From Jannaschia sp. GRR-S6-38 (lineage in GTDB: Bacteria; Pseudomonadota; Alphaproteobacteria; Rhodobacterales; Rhodobacteraceae): a DNA stretch of 64,000 nucleotides. Below the pieces are notes generated by a model. The model saw only the letters and a list, made by a program, of their open reading frames with translations, was not told the DNA's origin and did not search any database. The first letter of the stretch is position 1; every line of letters starts with the position of its first letter. This document shows, piece by piece, positions 1 to 8,484 of this stretch. The position numbers and the translations under genes were made by a program. The stretch covers positions 2,873,501-2,937,500 of the forward strand of contig NZ_CP122537.1 of assembly GCF_029853695.1 (NCBI RefSeq), in the 5' to 3' direction.

Positions 1-625
1 GGAACTGGCTGCGCACCCGCTCGCGCAGCTCGGCGCGGGCGATGGCGGTCTGCGCCAGCACATCGTCCAGAAAGACGCCCGTCCCGATCGCCCAGCGCCA
101 GTCCTGCAGGCCGATCACGTAGCTTAGGATCGTCGCTTCCTGCCCCGATGACGGCTTGCGCCATTCATATTGGTGATAGCCCGACCCCTGCCGGGCCAGT
201 TCGATCAGCCGGTCGGTGACCTCCATGCCGTTCGCGTCCTCCATCCCCGACCAGTCGCGCCCGATGAGCCAGGTCTGGCGCGGCGCCACGAGGTTCCGGC
301 CGTCATAGTCGTAGACGAAGAAGAACCCGTCCGTGCCGTAGAGCATGGCCGACAGGATCTGCGTCACCCGCAGCTTGGCCTCGTTGTCGTCGGGGGCGGC
401 GTTGCCGTAGATGGTGATGAAGGCGGTGCGCGCCAGCTGGACGTAGTTGCGCAATTCGCGCCGCTTGGCATCGATCATCGTGGCCTCGAGCGCGGCGATT
501 TCGCGCGCCGCGGTGCGCTCGGACTGGATCGCGACCATGGCGGCGATCGCGCTGACAGCGAGGATCAGCGGCAGCGAGGCCAGAAGCAGGAGGCGGCGGC
601 CATAGGTGAGGCGGGGCAGGCGCAT
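1..625 (-). CDS. Cache-domain membrane sensor, partial (C-terminus off the left edge)
   Basis: Reading minus from the ATG at 625, about 208 codons run to the window edge without a stop. The protein begins with basic residues and one membrane segment (about residues 10-30), then a periplasmic Cache domain with the motif GFFFVYDYDGRNLVAPR and, later, WRWAIGTGVFLDD, both typical of the Cache_2 sensor family. Such sensors usually continue into a histidine kinase or chemoreceptor; that part is outside the window. It is divergent from the TRAP operon at 799, so a role in sensing the TRAP substrate is plausible but inferred only from position. Confidence 0.85.
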   Translation of the reverse strand, partial: MRLPRLTYGRRLLLLASLPLILAVSAIAAMVAIQSERTAAREIAALEATMIDAKRRELRNYVQLARTAFITIYGNAAPDDNEAKLRVTQILSAMLYGTDGFFFVYDYDGRNLVAPRQTWLIGRDWSGMEDANGMEVTDRLIELARQGSGYHQYEWRKPSSGQEATILSYVIGLQDWRWAIGTGVFLDDVLAQTAIARAELRERVRSQF

Positions 626-691
626 GGGCGTGCATTAGACCGCATGGCCATGGGCCGCGCCAGTGGGGGGCCTCTACGTGTTTTCGGGTAT

Positions 692-719
692 TTGACTCCG
701 CCTTCCGCTTCCCTAGTGT
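692..719 (+). promoter_or_regulatory. Candidate promoter of the TRAP operon
   Basis: TTGACT (692-697) and TAGTGT (714-719) are separated by 16 bases, about 80 bases before the dctP start. The -35 box is near consensus and the -10 is weak, as is usual in high-GC alphaproteobacteria. Seen by eye only. Confidence 0.4.
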
Positions 720-798
720 CGCGCCACGCCCCGAAAAGGGGGCCGTCGCCGCGCCGGGAGGGCGTGGAGATACCATAGAATCCAGGGGAGGGATCCAT

Positions 799-1881
799 AT
801 GGACCGCCGTTCATTCCTGACGAAATCCACCATCGGTGGCGCCGCCGCCGGTGCCGCCGCGCTGGCCGCACCCGCCTATGCGCAGGGCAACCGCACGCTC
901 ACGATGGTCACGACCTGGGGCCGCGGCCTCGCCGGCGTGCATGACAGCGCGCAGCGCGTCGCCGACAGCATCACCGCCATGTCGGACGGCCAGCTCACGG
1001 TCGATCTGAAGGCCGCGGGCGAGCTGGTCGGCGCCTTCGAGGTGTTCGACGCCGTCACCTCGGGCCAGGCCGACATGTACCACGGGGCTGACTACTACTT
1101 CGTGGGTCAGCACCCGGGCTATGCCTTCTTCACCGCGGTGCCCTTCGGCATGACCGCGCAGGAGCTGGCCAACTGGTACTACCATGCCGGCGGCATGGAG
1201 CTGCATGACGAGCTGGGCCAGATCTTCGGCCTGAAATCCTTCCTGGGCGGCAACACCGGCGCGCAGGCCGGCGGCTGGTACCGCCAGGAGATCTCCTCGC
1301 CCGAGGACTTCCAGGGCCTCAAGTTCCGCATGCCGGGCCTCGGCGGCCAGGCGCTGGGCAAGATGGGCGCCTCCGTCCAGAACCTGCCCGGCTCGGAAGT
1401 GTACCAGGCGCTGGCCTCCGGCGCGATCGACGGGACCGAGTGGATCGGGCCCTGGGCCGACGAGAAGGCCGGCTTCCAGGAGATCACCAAGACCTACTAC
1501 ACCGCGGGCTTCCACGAGCCGGGTGCCGGTCTTTCGGTGGCCACGAACCGCGACGTCTTCGAGAGCCTGACGCCCGCGCAGCAGAAGATCATCGAGATCG
1601 CCTCGGCGGAAGCGCACCAGTGGAACCTGGCGCAATTCCTGACCGAGAACGGCACCGCGCTGCAGCGTCTGCAGTCGGGCGGCGTGACCGTTCGCGAATT
1701 CCCCGACTCGGTCTGGGACGCGATGGGCACCGCCTCGCGCGAGGTTCTCGACGAGAACATGGGCGACGAGCTGTTCAAGCGGATCCACGACAGTGCCATG
1801 GAAAGCATGCGCGCCTCGTCGAACTGGCTGACCCGCTCGGAAGGCGCCTACCGCAGCCAGCGCGACCGCGTGATGGGCTGA
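799..1881 (+). CDS. dctP: TRAP transporter substrate-binding protein (DctP/TakP-like)
   Basis: A 360-residue periplasmic solute receptor for a tripartite (TRAP) secondary importer. The N-terminus MDRRSFLTKSTIGG has an RRxFL twin-arginine motif followed by an alanine-rich region ending in AYA, so export through Tat is likely; tatABC lies at 35.1 kb. The conserved core includes GLKFRMPGLGGQALGKMG (about residues 174-191) and DGTEWIGPWADEK, resembling the carboxylate-binding arginine and tryptophan region of the alpha-keto-acid receptor TakP. The ATG follows a GGGGAGGG ribosome site. A 2-oxo acid or similar carboxylate is the likely ligand, by family only. The two permeases follow. Confidence 0.9.
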   Translation: MDRRSFLTKSTIGGAAAGAAALAAPAYAQGNRTLTMVTTWGRGLAGVHDSAQRVADSITAMSDGQLTVDLKAAGELVGAFEVFDAVTSGQADMYHGADYYFVGQHPGYAFFTAVPFGMTAQELANWYYHAGGMELHDELGQIFGLKSFLGGNTGAQAGGWYRQEISSPEDFQGLKFRMPGLGGQALGKMGASVQNLPGSEVYQALASGAIDGTEWIGPWADEKAGFQEITKTYYTAGFHEPGAGLSVATNRDVFESLTPAQQKIIEIASAEAHQWNLAQFLTENGTALQRLQSGGVTVREFPDSVWDAMGTASREVLDENMGDELFKRIHDSAMESMRASSNWLTRSEGAYRSQRDRVMG

Positions 1882-2028
1882 CGGCCCGCGGGCCGCTCCG
1901 GCGGCCCGCCCAACAAGGCGTTGGCATGCGCCGCGCCATGGCCAATACTGCAGGTCCGTCCCGATCCGGGGCGGGCCATCCCGCATCCCGGGGAAGGGGC
2001 CCCGGCATGCGGCCAACGGGGGGGCGCA

Positions 2029-2946
2029 ATGCTCGACGCGATCGTCTGGTTCTTCACGAACCTCGCCATGGCCTTCTGGAACCTGGCCGTTGCGATCTTC
2101 AATCCCGGCTCCTGGCTGGCGTGGCTGACCTCGTGGGAGACCACCGAGGACAAGGAATCGCTGATGCGGTTCATCTATTACGGCGCCTCGGCCGAGTTCT
2201 TCTTCGTCATCCTCGCGTTGTTCCTCGTCATCACGCTGGCCGGCTGGTTCTCGCGCCGGTTCTTGTGGTCGGTCGTGCGCGGCTCGGAATTCACGTTGAA
2301 CTGGATCGGCCGGATCGCTGCCTGGGCGGGGCTTCTGATGGTGCTGCAGCAGATCATGATCGTGTTCCTGCAGCGCATCTTCCGCGTAGGCGACATCTCG
2401 ATCGGGCCCTTCGGCACGACCTTCACCCGCGACCTGTCGTGGTACTCGGAAGAGCTGAAGCTCTATAACGCAATCATCGTCTGCCTCTGCGTAAGCTGGA
2501 CCTTCATCCAGGGCGGACATGTGCGCGTCGACCTCGTCTATTCGGCGGTCGGCCACCGCGCCAAGCGCGCGATCGACATGGCGGGCAGCCTTCTATTCAT
2601 GGTGCCGTCGCTGGTGCTGATCTGGCTCTTCTCGTGGTTCTTCTTCTGGCGCTCGATGATCACGCCGGCGACCTCGGCCTCCGATCCGCTGGACCGGCTT
2701 CTGCTGAAGGCGCGGGCCGTGCGCTGGAATGTCGAAACCATCGGCTTCAGCCCCAACGGCTTCGACGCCTATTTCCTGTTCAAGGTTCTGATCCTGCTAT
2801 TTGCCGCCACGGCCTTCTTCCAGGCGCTGGTCTTCTTCTGGCGCTCCTGGCTCGAATACCGCGAGGGCGAAATCAGCGCCGGGCGGTATCTCGACCGAGA
2901 CATCCTGGGCGACGAGGACGCCGAGAGGGTGGCCGAGATCCACTGA
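2029..2946 (+). CDS. dctQ: TRAP transporter small permease (DctQ)
   Basis: A 305-residue integral membrane protein, the small permease that bridges receptor and large permease in TRAP systems. I chose the ATG at 2029 (MLDAIVWFFTNLAM), preceded by a G-rich site; the open frame reaches back to 1921 but the added 36 residues are proline/arginine-rich and unlike the family. Hydrophobic segments lie near residues 5-25, 50-75, 95-125, 155-180 and 195-215. It is longer than typical DctQ (about 170-200), with an extra N-terminal membrane region as in TakP-type systems. Confidence 0.85.
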   Translation: MLDAIVWFFTNLAMAFWNLAVAIFNPGSWLAWLTSWETTEDKESLMRFIYYGASAEFFFVILALFLVITLAGWFSRRFLWSVVRGSEFTLNWIGRIAAWAGLLMVLQQIMIVFLQRIFRVGDISIGPFGTTFTRDLSWYSEELKLYNAIIVCLCVSWTFIQGGHVRVDLVYSAVGHRAKRAIDMAGSLLFMVPSLVLIWLFSWFFFWRSMITPATSASDPLDRLLLKARAVRWNVETIGFSPNGFDAYFLFKVLILLFAATAFFQALVFFWRSWLEYREGEISAGRYLDRDILGDEDAERVAEIH

Positions 2947-2949
2947 TCC

Positions 2950-2972
2950 GCGCCGCCCGCCGCGGGCGGCGC
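2950..2972. other. GC hairpin between dctQ and dctM
   Basis: GCGCCGCCC (2950-2958) and GGGCGGCGC (2964-2972) form a perfect 9-bp stem with a 5-base loop, four bases after the dctQ stop. No T-run follows, so it is more likely an mRNA-stability or partial-termination element than a terminator. The 111-base gap before dctM is unusually large for a coupled permease pair. Confidence 0.6.
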
Positions 2973-3057
2973 ACCGTCACGGCGCGGGCCGCGACGCCAA
3001 GATATTCCGGTCGACGACGCCCCTCAGAGGCGCGGGACCGACACGAGGGGACGAGAG

Positions 3058-5415
3058 ATGCTTTTCGGACTGGACGGGGTCGAGATCGGCCTGATCATCG
3101 TGTTCCTCTGCCTCTTCGGCGGGATCATGTCGGGCTTTCCGGTCGCCTTCGCCATCGCGGGCGCCGGCGTCATCAGCTTCGCGATCATCGCCGCGCTCGA
3201 CAGCGCGGGCATCCTGATCCACCAGGCCATCGACACCGCCTCGCCGGAATATGCCGCGCTCATCGCGGAAGGCATTGCGCGCGACGCGATCTCGACCTTC
3301 CGCTTCCCGGAGCTGCCGCGCGTCGAGGAGGCGCTGTTCCCCGGGGGCTGGGAACTGGCGCTCGACCGCAACCTCAGCTTCATCGTCAACCGCATGAACG
3401 AGCGGGTGATCGCCGGCGCCTCGATCGAGACGCTGCTGGCGGTGCTGATGTTCGTGATGATGGGCATCACGCTGGAGCGCTCGAAGATCGCAAATGACCT
3501 GCTGACCACCATGGCGCGGGTCTTCGGCCCGCTGCCCGGCGGCCTGGCCGTGTCGATCGTGATCGTGGGCGCCTTCCTCGCGGCCTCGACCGGGATCGTG
3601 GGCGCGACGGTCGTGACCATGGGGCTGCTGGCGCTGCCGACGATGCTGCGCAACGGCTACTCGCCGCAGTTGGCCACCGGCGTGATCGCGGCGAGCGGGA
3701 CGCTGGGGCAGATCATCCCACCGTCCATCGTGATCGTGCTGCTGGGCACGCTGGCGGGCGACATCTATTCCACCGCGCAGGAGAACCGCGCCGCGCTGGT
3801 CGGCTGCTCGGACGCGCTGACCTATCTGGGCGAGCCGGCCGTGGTCTCGGTCGGCACCCTGTTCCAGGCGGCGCTGCTGCCGGGGATCTTCCTGGCCTTC
3901 CTCTACGGTGCCTATGCGTTCGGCTTCGCGCTGCTCAATCCGTCGAAGGCCCCCGCGGTGCAGCTGGAAGGCGGCCGCGGCTCGGTGGTGACCCGCAACG
4001 ACGCGCTGACCTGGTTCCTGGGCGTGCCCGCCGCGCTAATCTTCGGCGCGGTGGCGCTGGGCCAGCTCAACGTCATCGGCGGCCAGTCAACCATCGTCTC
4101 CAGCTTCTCGCAGGCCGGCGACACGGCCTCGCTGCGCACCAATGTCTCGCCGCAATGCGCCGAGGCGATGATCGAGCTTCACGGGCAGGAGGCCTGGGAC
4201 CAAGCGCTGGCCGAGCAATCCGCGATCGACGACGCGGGCGGCGTGGAATTGGCGCGCCAGCTGAGCGACGAGGAGCTGGCCGCCGCCGAGGCCGCCGCCA
4301 TCGCCGATGCCGCGCCCATCGGCACGGGCGTCGCCGTCCTGTTCATCGGGCTGGCGCTGGTCCTGTCGGTCGCCCGCGGCATCAACCCGCTGGCCGATCC
4401 GCGCCCGATTGTGATCGGGGCGGGGGGCGTCGCGCTGGCCTTCCTCGTGGACTGGACGCTGATCGCCCCCGACACCTCGCCCGGCGCGACCTTCGTGCTG
4501 ATGGCAATCCCGCTGGCGGTCACGCTCTGGGGCGTGGCTCCGGCCTTCGGGCGGCTGGCGCAGAACGAGCTGCTGCGCGTGGTCTTCCCGCCGCTGGTGC
4601 TGATCGTCGCGGTGCTGGGCTCGATCCTCGGCGGCATCACCAACCCCACGCCCGCGGCCGCGCTGGGCGCGGGCGGCGCGATCATGCTGGCCGCCTACCG
4701 CAAGCTGCAGGAGGAGGGCCGCTCCGGCGGGACGATCCTGCTGGCGACGCTGGCGCTGGTCATCATGATGCTCTTCGGGATCAATTTCGACCTGCGCATG
4801 GGGCTGGAGACGACGACCACGGGCGACGTGATCGCGATGGCCATCGCGCAGATCGCGTATCACGCGGCCTTCCTCGGCTTGCTCTATGCCTGCTGGGTGC
4901 TTCTGCGGACGGGCGTGCTCGGGCCGGTGGTGCGCGAGACGGCGAAGGTCACCTCGATGGTCTTCACCATCCTGATCGGCTCGCAGCTCCTCAACCTCGT
5001 GCTGATCTCCTTCGGGGGCGAGCACTACATCCAGCAGTTCCTGCAGAGCTTCGACAGCGAGCTGAAGGTCTTCCTGATCGTCATGCTGGTGCTGTTCATC
5101 CTGGGCTTCGTGCTCGACTTCCTGGAGATCATCTACATCGTCATCCCGATCGTCGGCCCCGTCATCTACGGCGGCACCTTCGATCCGAAATGGGTGACGA
5201 TCATGATCGCGGTGAACCTGCAGACGTCGTTTCTGACGCCGCCTTTCGGCTTCGCGCTGTTCTACCTCCGCGGGGTGGCGCCGAAGGAGGTGACGACCGG
5301 GCATATCTACCGCGGCGTGATCCCCTTCGTCCTGATCCAGGTGGTGGGTCTCGGGATCCTCTGGCTCTTCCCGTCGATCGTGACGATCGTCCCAAGCCTT
5401 CTGCCGAACAACTGA
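3058..5415 (+). CDS. dctM: TRAP transporter large permease (DctM), extended form
   Basis: A 785-residue multi-spanning membrane protein, the cation-coupled transport subunit of the TRAP importer. Family signatures include GGIMSGFPVAFAIAG near the N-terminus, STGIVGATVVTMGLLALP and GTLGQIIPPSIVIVLLG in the middle, and QTSFLTPPFGFALFYLRG near the C-terminus. Typical DctM is about 430 residues; this one carries an inserted segment after the first hairpin (about residues 45-125) and a long central region (about 350-440) with a hydrophilic, acidic alanine-rich stretch. The frame is uninterrupted and signatures are in order, so this is an extended subfamily rather than a fusion artefact. Start at 3058 after GACGAGAG. 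Confidence 0.92.
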   Translation: MLFGLDGVEIGLIIVFLCLFGGIMSGFPVAFAIAGAGVISFAIIAALDSAGILIHQAIDTASPEYAALIAEGIARDAISTFRFPELPRVEEALFPGGWELALDRNLSFIVNRMNERVIAGASIETLLAVLMFVMMGITLERSKIANDLLTTMARVFGPLPGGLAVSIVIVGAFLAASTGIVGATVVTMGLLALPTMLRNGYSPQLATGVIAASGTLGQIIPPSIVIVLLGTLAGDIYSTAQENRAALVGCSDALTYLGEPAVVSVGTLFQAALLPGIFLAFLYGAYAFGFALLNPSKAPAVQLEGGRGSVVTRNDALTWFLGVPAALIFGAVALGQLNVIGGQSTIVSSFSQAGDTASLRTNVSPQCAEAMIELHGQEAWDQALAEQSAIDDAGGVELARQLSDEELAAAEAAAIADAAPIGTGVAVLFIGLALVLSVARGINPLADPRPIVIGAGGVALAFLVDWTLIAPDTSPGATFVLMAIPLAVTLWGVAPAFGRLAQNELLRVVFPPLVLIVAVLGSILGGITNPTPAAALGAGGAIMLAAYRKLQEEGRSGGTILLATLALVIMMLFGINFDLRMGLETTTTGDVIAMAIAQIAYHAAFLGLLYACWVLLRTGVLGPVVRETAKVTSMVFTILIGSQLLNLVLISFGGEHYIQQFLQSFDSELKVFLIVMLVLFILGFVLDFLEIIYIVIPIVGPVIYGGTFDPKWVTIMIAVNLQTSFLTPPFGFALFYLRGVAPKEVTTGHIYRGVIPFVLIQVVGLGILWLFPSIVTIVPSLLPNN

Positions 5416-5423
5416 CCGCGAAC

Positions 5424-5452
5424 GGGGCCCCGCGCGGGCCCCTTTCGTTTTC
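5424..5452 (+). terminator. Rho-independent terminator after dctM
   Basis: GGGGCCC (5424-5430) pairs with GGGCCCC (5436-5442) around a 5-base loop, followed by TTTCGTTTTC. It lies 9 bases after the dctM stop and closes the TRAP operon. Confidence 0.75.
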
Positions 5453-5577
5453 GAAAAAGCAGATTCGTGCAAGGGCACCCTCCGGTAAATGCGGCGCGAG
5501 TTGGGCGAAAATGCCCCGAATCCGACACGGTAGCCCCGCAGCTTGCGACAAAGAGCAAACCAGAAGGGTTCAGGACG

Positions 5578-6024
5578 ATGCGTTGGAAACGGGTTGGATA
5601 TGTGGGGTCCCGATTGGCACTCGCGGCGGTGGTTCTGCTCGCCAGCCAGGCGGCCATCGTCGATGCGGCGGTCCAGGGCCAAGACACGGTGCGCAGTGCC
5701 ATCGGCTCCTACCTGCACTCGGACGGGGTCGCCGTGGCCTACGCGATCTGGATCGTGAACGCGGCGCTGGCGATCCTCCTGGGCCTGCGGCTGCAGTCTT
5801 TCTTCGTGACCTCCGCGGGCCTCGTCATGAGCGCCGTGGCCGTGGCGACGCTGGTCGGCTGGAGCTCGGTCGTCGTCGCGCTGGCGATCGTCTTCGCCTG
5901 CACGCCGGTTCTGTTCCGCGCGATGCGCCGCGACGACGCGGCCGACGCCAATCTGCCCTTCTCGCGCTTCGACGGACAGCGCGCGCGCTCGGCCCGGGAC
6001 GGCAACGGGATGCTGCGGCCCTGA
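5578..6024 (+). CDS. Small four-helix membrane protein of unknown function
   Basis: A 148-residue protein I do not recognise. Hydrophobic stretches near residues 9-31, 50-70, 72-94 and 96-113 suggest four membrane helices, followed by a charged cytoplasmic tail (about 115-148). The ATG at 5578 follows AGAAGGG; the frame is open back to 5467 without a better site. It sits alone between the TRAP terminator and the LOV kinase, on the same strand. No functional motif is visible. Confidence 0.7.
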   Translation: MRWKRVGYVGSRLALAAVVLLASQAAIVDAAVQGQDTVRSAIGSYLHSDGVAVAYAIWIVNAALAILLGLRLQSFFVTSAGLVMSAVAVATLVGWSSVVVALAIVFACTPVLFRAMRRDDAADANLPFSRFDGQRARSARDGNGMLRP

Positions 6025-6028
6025 AACC

Positions 6029-6077
6029 GGTCGCGCGCCGGGCCCGCCACTGCGGCGCACCGGACGCGCGACCTTTC
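6029..6077 (+). terminator. Possible terminator after the small membrane protein
   Basis: GGTCGCGCG (6029-6037) pairs perfectly with CGCGCGACC (6065-6073) and is followed by TTTC. The 27-base loop is long and the T-run short, so this is tentative. Confidence 0.4.
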
Positions 6078-6123
6078 GCCCTCCCGTTCTCCCCGCACTT
6101 GTGCCCGTCTCTCGAAGGACCGA

Positions 6124-7299
6124 TTGTCAGGCGACATAATCGCACGATGGGCACGGGACCGGATGGACAGCCAAATCAGCCGCAATATCTACCTTGAAGC
6201 CGGGAAGAACATCCTGGCCGAACTGCCGCTCTCGATGGTGCTGACCGACCCCAACCGCGTCGACAATCCTATCGTCTACGTCAATCGCGCCTTCGAGCAA
6301 TTGACCGGCTACGCCTACAGCGCCTGTGTGGGGCGCAATTGTCGGTTCCTGCAGAATGACGACCGCGACCAAGACGCCGTGCGCGAGCTTGCGCGGGCCA
6401 TCGCGGCGCGTGAGGCCACGACGGTCACGATCCGCAACTACCGCGTGACCGGCGAGTCGTTCCTCAACCGGCTGATGATCGCGCCGGTCAACGACGAAGA
6501 GGGCCAGCTCTTCGCGTTCGTCGGCATCCAGACCCAGGTGCTGGAGGAGAGGCCCGCCGCCGACGTGCCGGTGGAGCGGTTCGACGACCAGCTGTCCGAG
6601 ATGCAGCATCGGGTGAAGAACCACCTGCAGATGGTCGCCTCGATGATCCGGATGCAATCGCGGGACGAAACGTCGGGCAAGGGCGGCTATGGTCTGCTGG
6701 CCCGCCGGGTCGAGGCGTTGGCGTTGCTCTACGACGAATTCTCGCATCCGCCGCAGGGACGGCGCGAACGGCGATATGACGTGGTCTCGGCCGGCAGCTA
6801 TGTCAGCCGGGTCGCGGCGACGGTCGGGGCGCTGGACGGGCGGCGCAACGTGCGCGTCAATGTCGACAGCGACCCGGTCTACATGCGGACCGAACGGGCC
6901 GCGCAGCTGGGCCTTCTCACCTCCGAGGTCGTGTCGAACACCCTGCAACACGCCTTTGACGGACGGATCGAAGGGGTCGTCGACGTCTCGCTCAAGCAGA
7001 TGGGCGGCGACCGAGTCCGCCTGCAGATCAGCGATGACGGGGTCGGTATGGGCGACACGAACTGGCCGGAGGAAGGCAATCTGGGCGCGCGCATCGTGCG
7101 TGGGTTGGCCCAGCAGCTGGGCGGCGAGGTCAATGTCATCTCGACCGGCTCTGGCACCGTCATCACGCTGGACTTCGACAATGTGCTCGACACCAGCCTT
7201 GAGGCGGACGGGACGCGCGTGCTCGCGGACGCGGATGGCGCCCGGGCGGGCGCCGACGCGCGTGGGCTTCTCGGCGCCGAAGATCGGCCGAAGGGGTGA
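6124..7299 (+). CDS. LOV-domain blue-light sensor histidine kinase (HWE/HisKA_2 type)
   Basis: A soluble flavin photoreceptor kinase. The LOV core carries GRNCRFLQ, the FMN-adduct cysteine motif (Cys at residue 60 counting from the ATG at 6163), after NRAFEQLTGY. The kinase half has the HisKA_2-type H-box MQHRVKNHLQMVASM (His about 149), an N-box SEVVSNTLQHAF and a G-box DDGVGMG. Either the TTG at 6124, with AAGGA just upstream, or the ATG at 6163 (MDSQISRN) may be the start. No response regulator is adjacent, so the partner is unknown. The C-terminal 25 residues after the ATPase are low complexity. Confidence 0.92.
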   Translation: MSGDIIARWARDRMDSQISRNIYLEAGKNILAELPLSMVLTDPNRVDNPIVYVNRAFEQLTGYAYSACVGRNCRFLQNDDRDQDAVRELARAIAAREATTVTIRNYRVTGESFLNRLMIAPVNDEEGQLFAFVGIQTQVLEERPAADVPVERFDDQLSEMQHRVKNHLQMVASMIRMQSRDETSGKGGYGLLARRVEALALLYDEFSHPPQGRRERRYDVVSAGSYVSRVAATVGALDGRRNVRVNVDSDPVYMRTERAAQLGLLTSEVVSNTLQHAFDGRIEGVVDVSLKQMGGDRVRLQISDDGVGMGDTNWPEEGNLGARIVRGLAQQLGGEVNVISTGSGTVITLDFDNVLDTSLEADGTRVLADADGARAGADARGLLGAEDRPKG

Positions 7300-7377
7300 C
7301 CCCCGGGGCCGGAGCGCTTTCCCTCGCCGCCCGGTCGTCCTATGTCGCAGATCGAAACGACACCGAACGAGGATCGC

Positions 7378-7878
7378 ATGGCCGATATCAAGGACCCCGA
7401 GAACACCGTCATCATCGAGCTGAAGGACGGCGAGGTCGTCATCGAGCTGCTGCCCGACGTCGCGCCCGGCCATGCCGAGCGCATGAAGGAGCTGGCCCGC
7501 GAGGGCGCCTATGACGGCGTGATCTTCCACCGGGTGATCGAGGGCTTCATGGCGCAGACGGGCGACGTGCAGCACGGCAAGGACGGCGGCAATACCGGCC
7601 GCGCCGGCACCGGCGGCTCCGACAAGCCGGACCTGAAGGCCGAATTCTCGGGCGTGCCGCATGACCGGGGCACGCTGGGCGCGGCCCGGTCGCAGAACCC
7701 CGACTCGGCCAACAGCCAGTTCTTCATCAACTTCGCCGACAACCATTTCCTGAACCGCCAGTACACGGTCTACGGCCGCGTGATCCAAGGCATGGAGCAT
7801 GTCGATAAGATCACCCGGGGCGAGCCGCCTGCGGATCCCGACAAGATGATCTCGGTCAAGGTGGCCGCCGATGCGTAA
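7378..7878 (+). CDS. Cyclophilin-type peptidylprolyl isomerase, cytoplasmic
   Basis: A 166-residue cyclophilin with no signal peptide, expected to catalyse cis-trans isomerisation of proline peptide bonds in the cytoplasm. Signatures are GVIFHRVIEGFMAQTGD, carrying the catalytic-type arginine, and SANSQFFINFADN. I chose the ATG at 7378 (MADIKDPENT) because it has GAGG upstream and matches the usual N-terminus; the frame also opens at 7342. Its last 8 bases overlap the start of a periplasmic paralogue, so the two are co-transcribed and probably translationally coupled. Confidence 0.95.
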   Translation: MADIKDPENTVIIELKDGEVVIELLPDVAPGHAERMKELAREGAYDGVIFHRVIEGFMAQTGDVQHGKDGGNTGRAGTGGSDKPDLKAEFSGVPHDRGTLGAARSQNPDSANSQFFINFADNHFLNRQYTVYGRVIQGMEHVDKITRGEPPADPDKMISVKVAADA

Positions 7879-8422
7879 GATCGCGCTGGCGGCCGTCGCG
7901 GCGCTGGTCGCGAGCCCGGCGCTCGCCGCCGGGCTGGAGATCGATGTCGCGGGCGAGGCGAACGGCACGGTCACGGTGGACCTGTTCGAGGACGTGGCCC
8001 CGAACCATGTCGAGCAGATCACCGCCCTGGCCCAGTCGGGCGCCTATGACGGCGTCGTCTTCCACCGCGTGATCGACGGCTTCATGGCGCAGACCGGCGA
8101 CGTGCAGCACGGCCGGATCGGCGGGAACATGTCGCTCGCGGGCACCGGCGGCAGCGATCGGCCCGACTTGGGTGCCGAGTTCTCGGATCTCGATTTCGCG
8201 CGCGGCGTGATCGGCATGGCGCGCTCGGCGGATCCGAACTCGGCCAACAGCCAGTTCTTCATCATGTTCGCGCCGGCGCCGCATCTGAACGGCCAGTACA
8301 CGATCGTGGGCGCGGTCACGGACGGCATGGATATCGTCGACGCCATCAAGCGCGGCGAGGGCCGCAACGGCGCCGTGACCGGGCAGCCCGACGTGATGGA
8401 AGCCGTCCGCGTCACCGAATGA
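7871..8422 (+). CDS. Cyclophilin-type peptidylprolyl isomerase, periplasmic
   Basis: A 183-residue cyclophilin with a Sec signal peptide (MRKIALAAVAALVASPALAA), so it acts on folding proteins in the periplasm. It keeps GVVFHRVIDGFMAQTGD and SANSQFFIMFAPAP and is plainly a paralogue of the upstream cytoplasmic enzyme. The start overlaps that gene's stop by 8 bases (ATGCGTAA), indicating tandem duplication followed by gain or loss of the signal sequence. Confidence 0.95.
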   Translation: MRKIALAAVAALVASPALAAGLEIDVAGEANGTVTVDLFEDVAPNHVEQITALAQSGAYDGVVFHRVIDGFMAQTGDVQHGRIGGNMSLAGTGGSDRPDLGAEFSDLDFARGVIGMARSADPNSANSQFFIMFAPAPHLNGQYTIVGAVTDGMDIVDAIKRGEGRNGAVTGQPDVMEAVRVTE

Positions 8423-8484
8423 ACCCGGCGGGCCTCTCGCGAGTGTGAGGGGCCCGGATCGCCCTGATGGGTTAGGCTGCGGAT

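Noticed and set aside
811..2556. Long minus-strand frame (581 codons) opposite dctP/dctQ
   Set aside because: High-GC antisense shadow: extreme Arg/Gly/Ala composition, no ribosome site, opposite two well-supported genes.
4087..6060. 657-codon minus-strand frame opposite dctM
   Set aside because: Shadow of dctM and the small membrane protein; Arg/Asp/His-rich and without motif.
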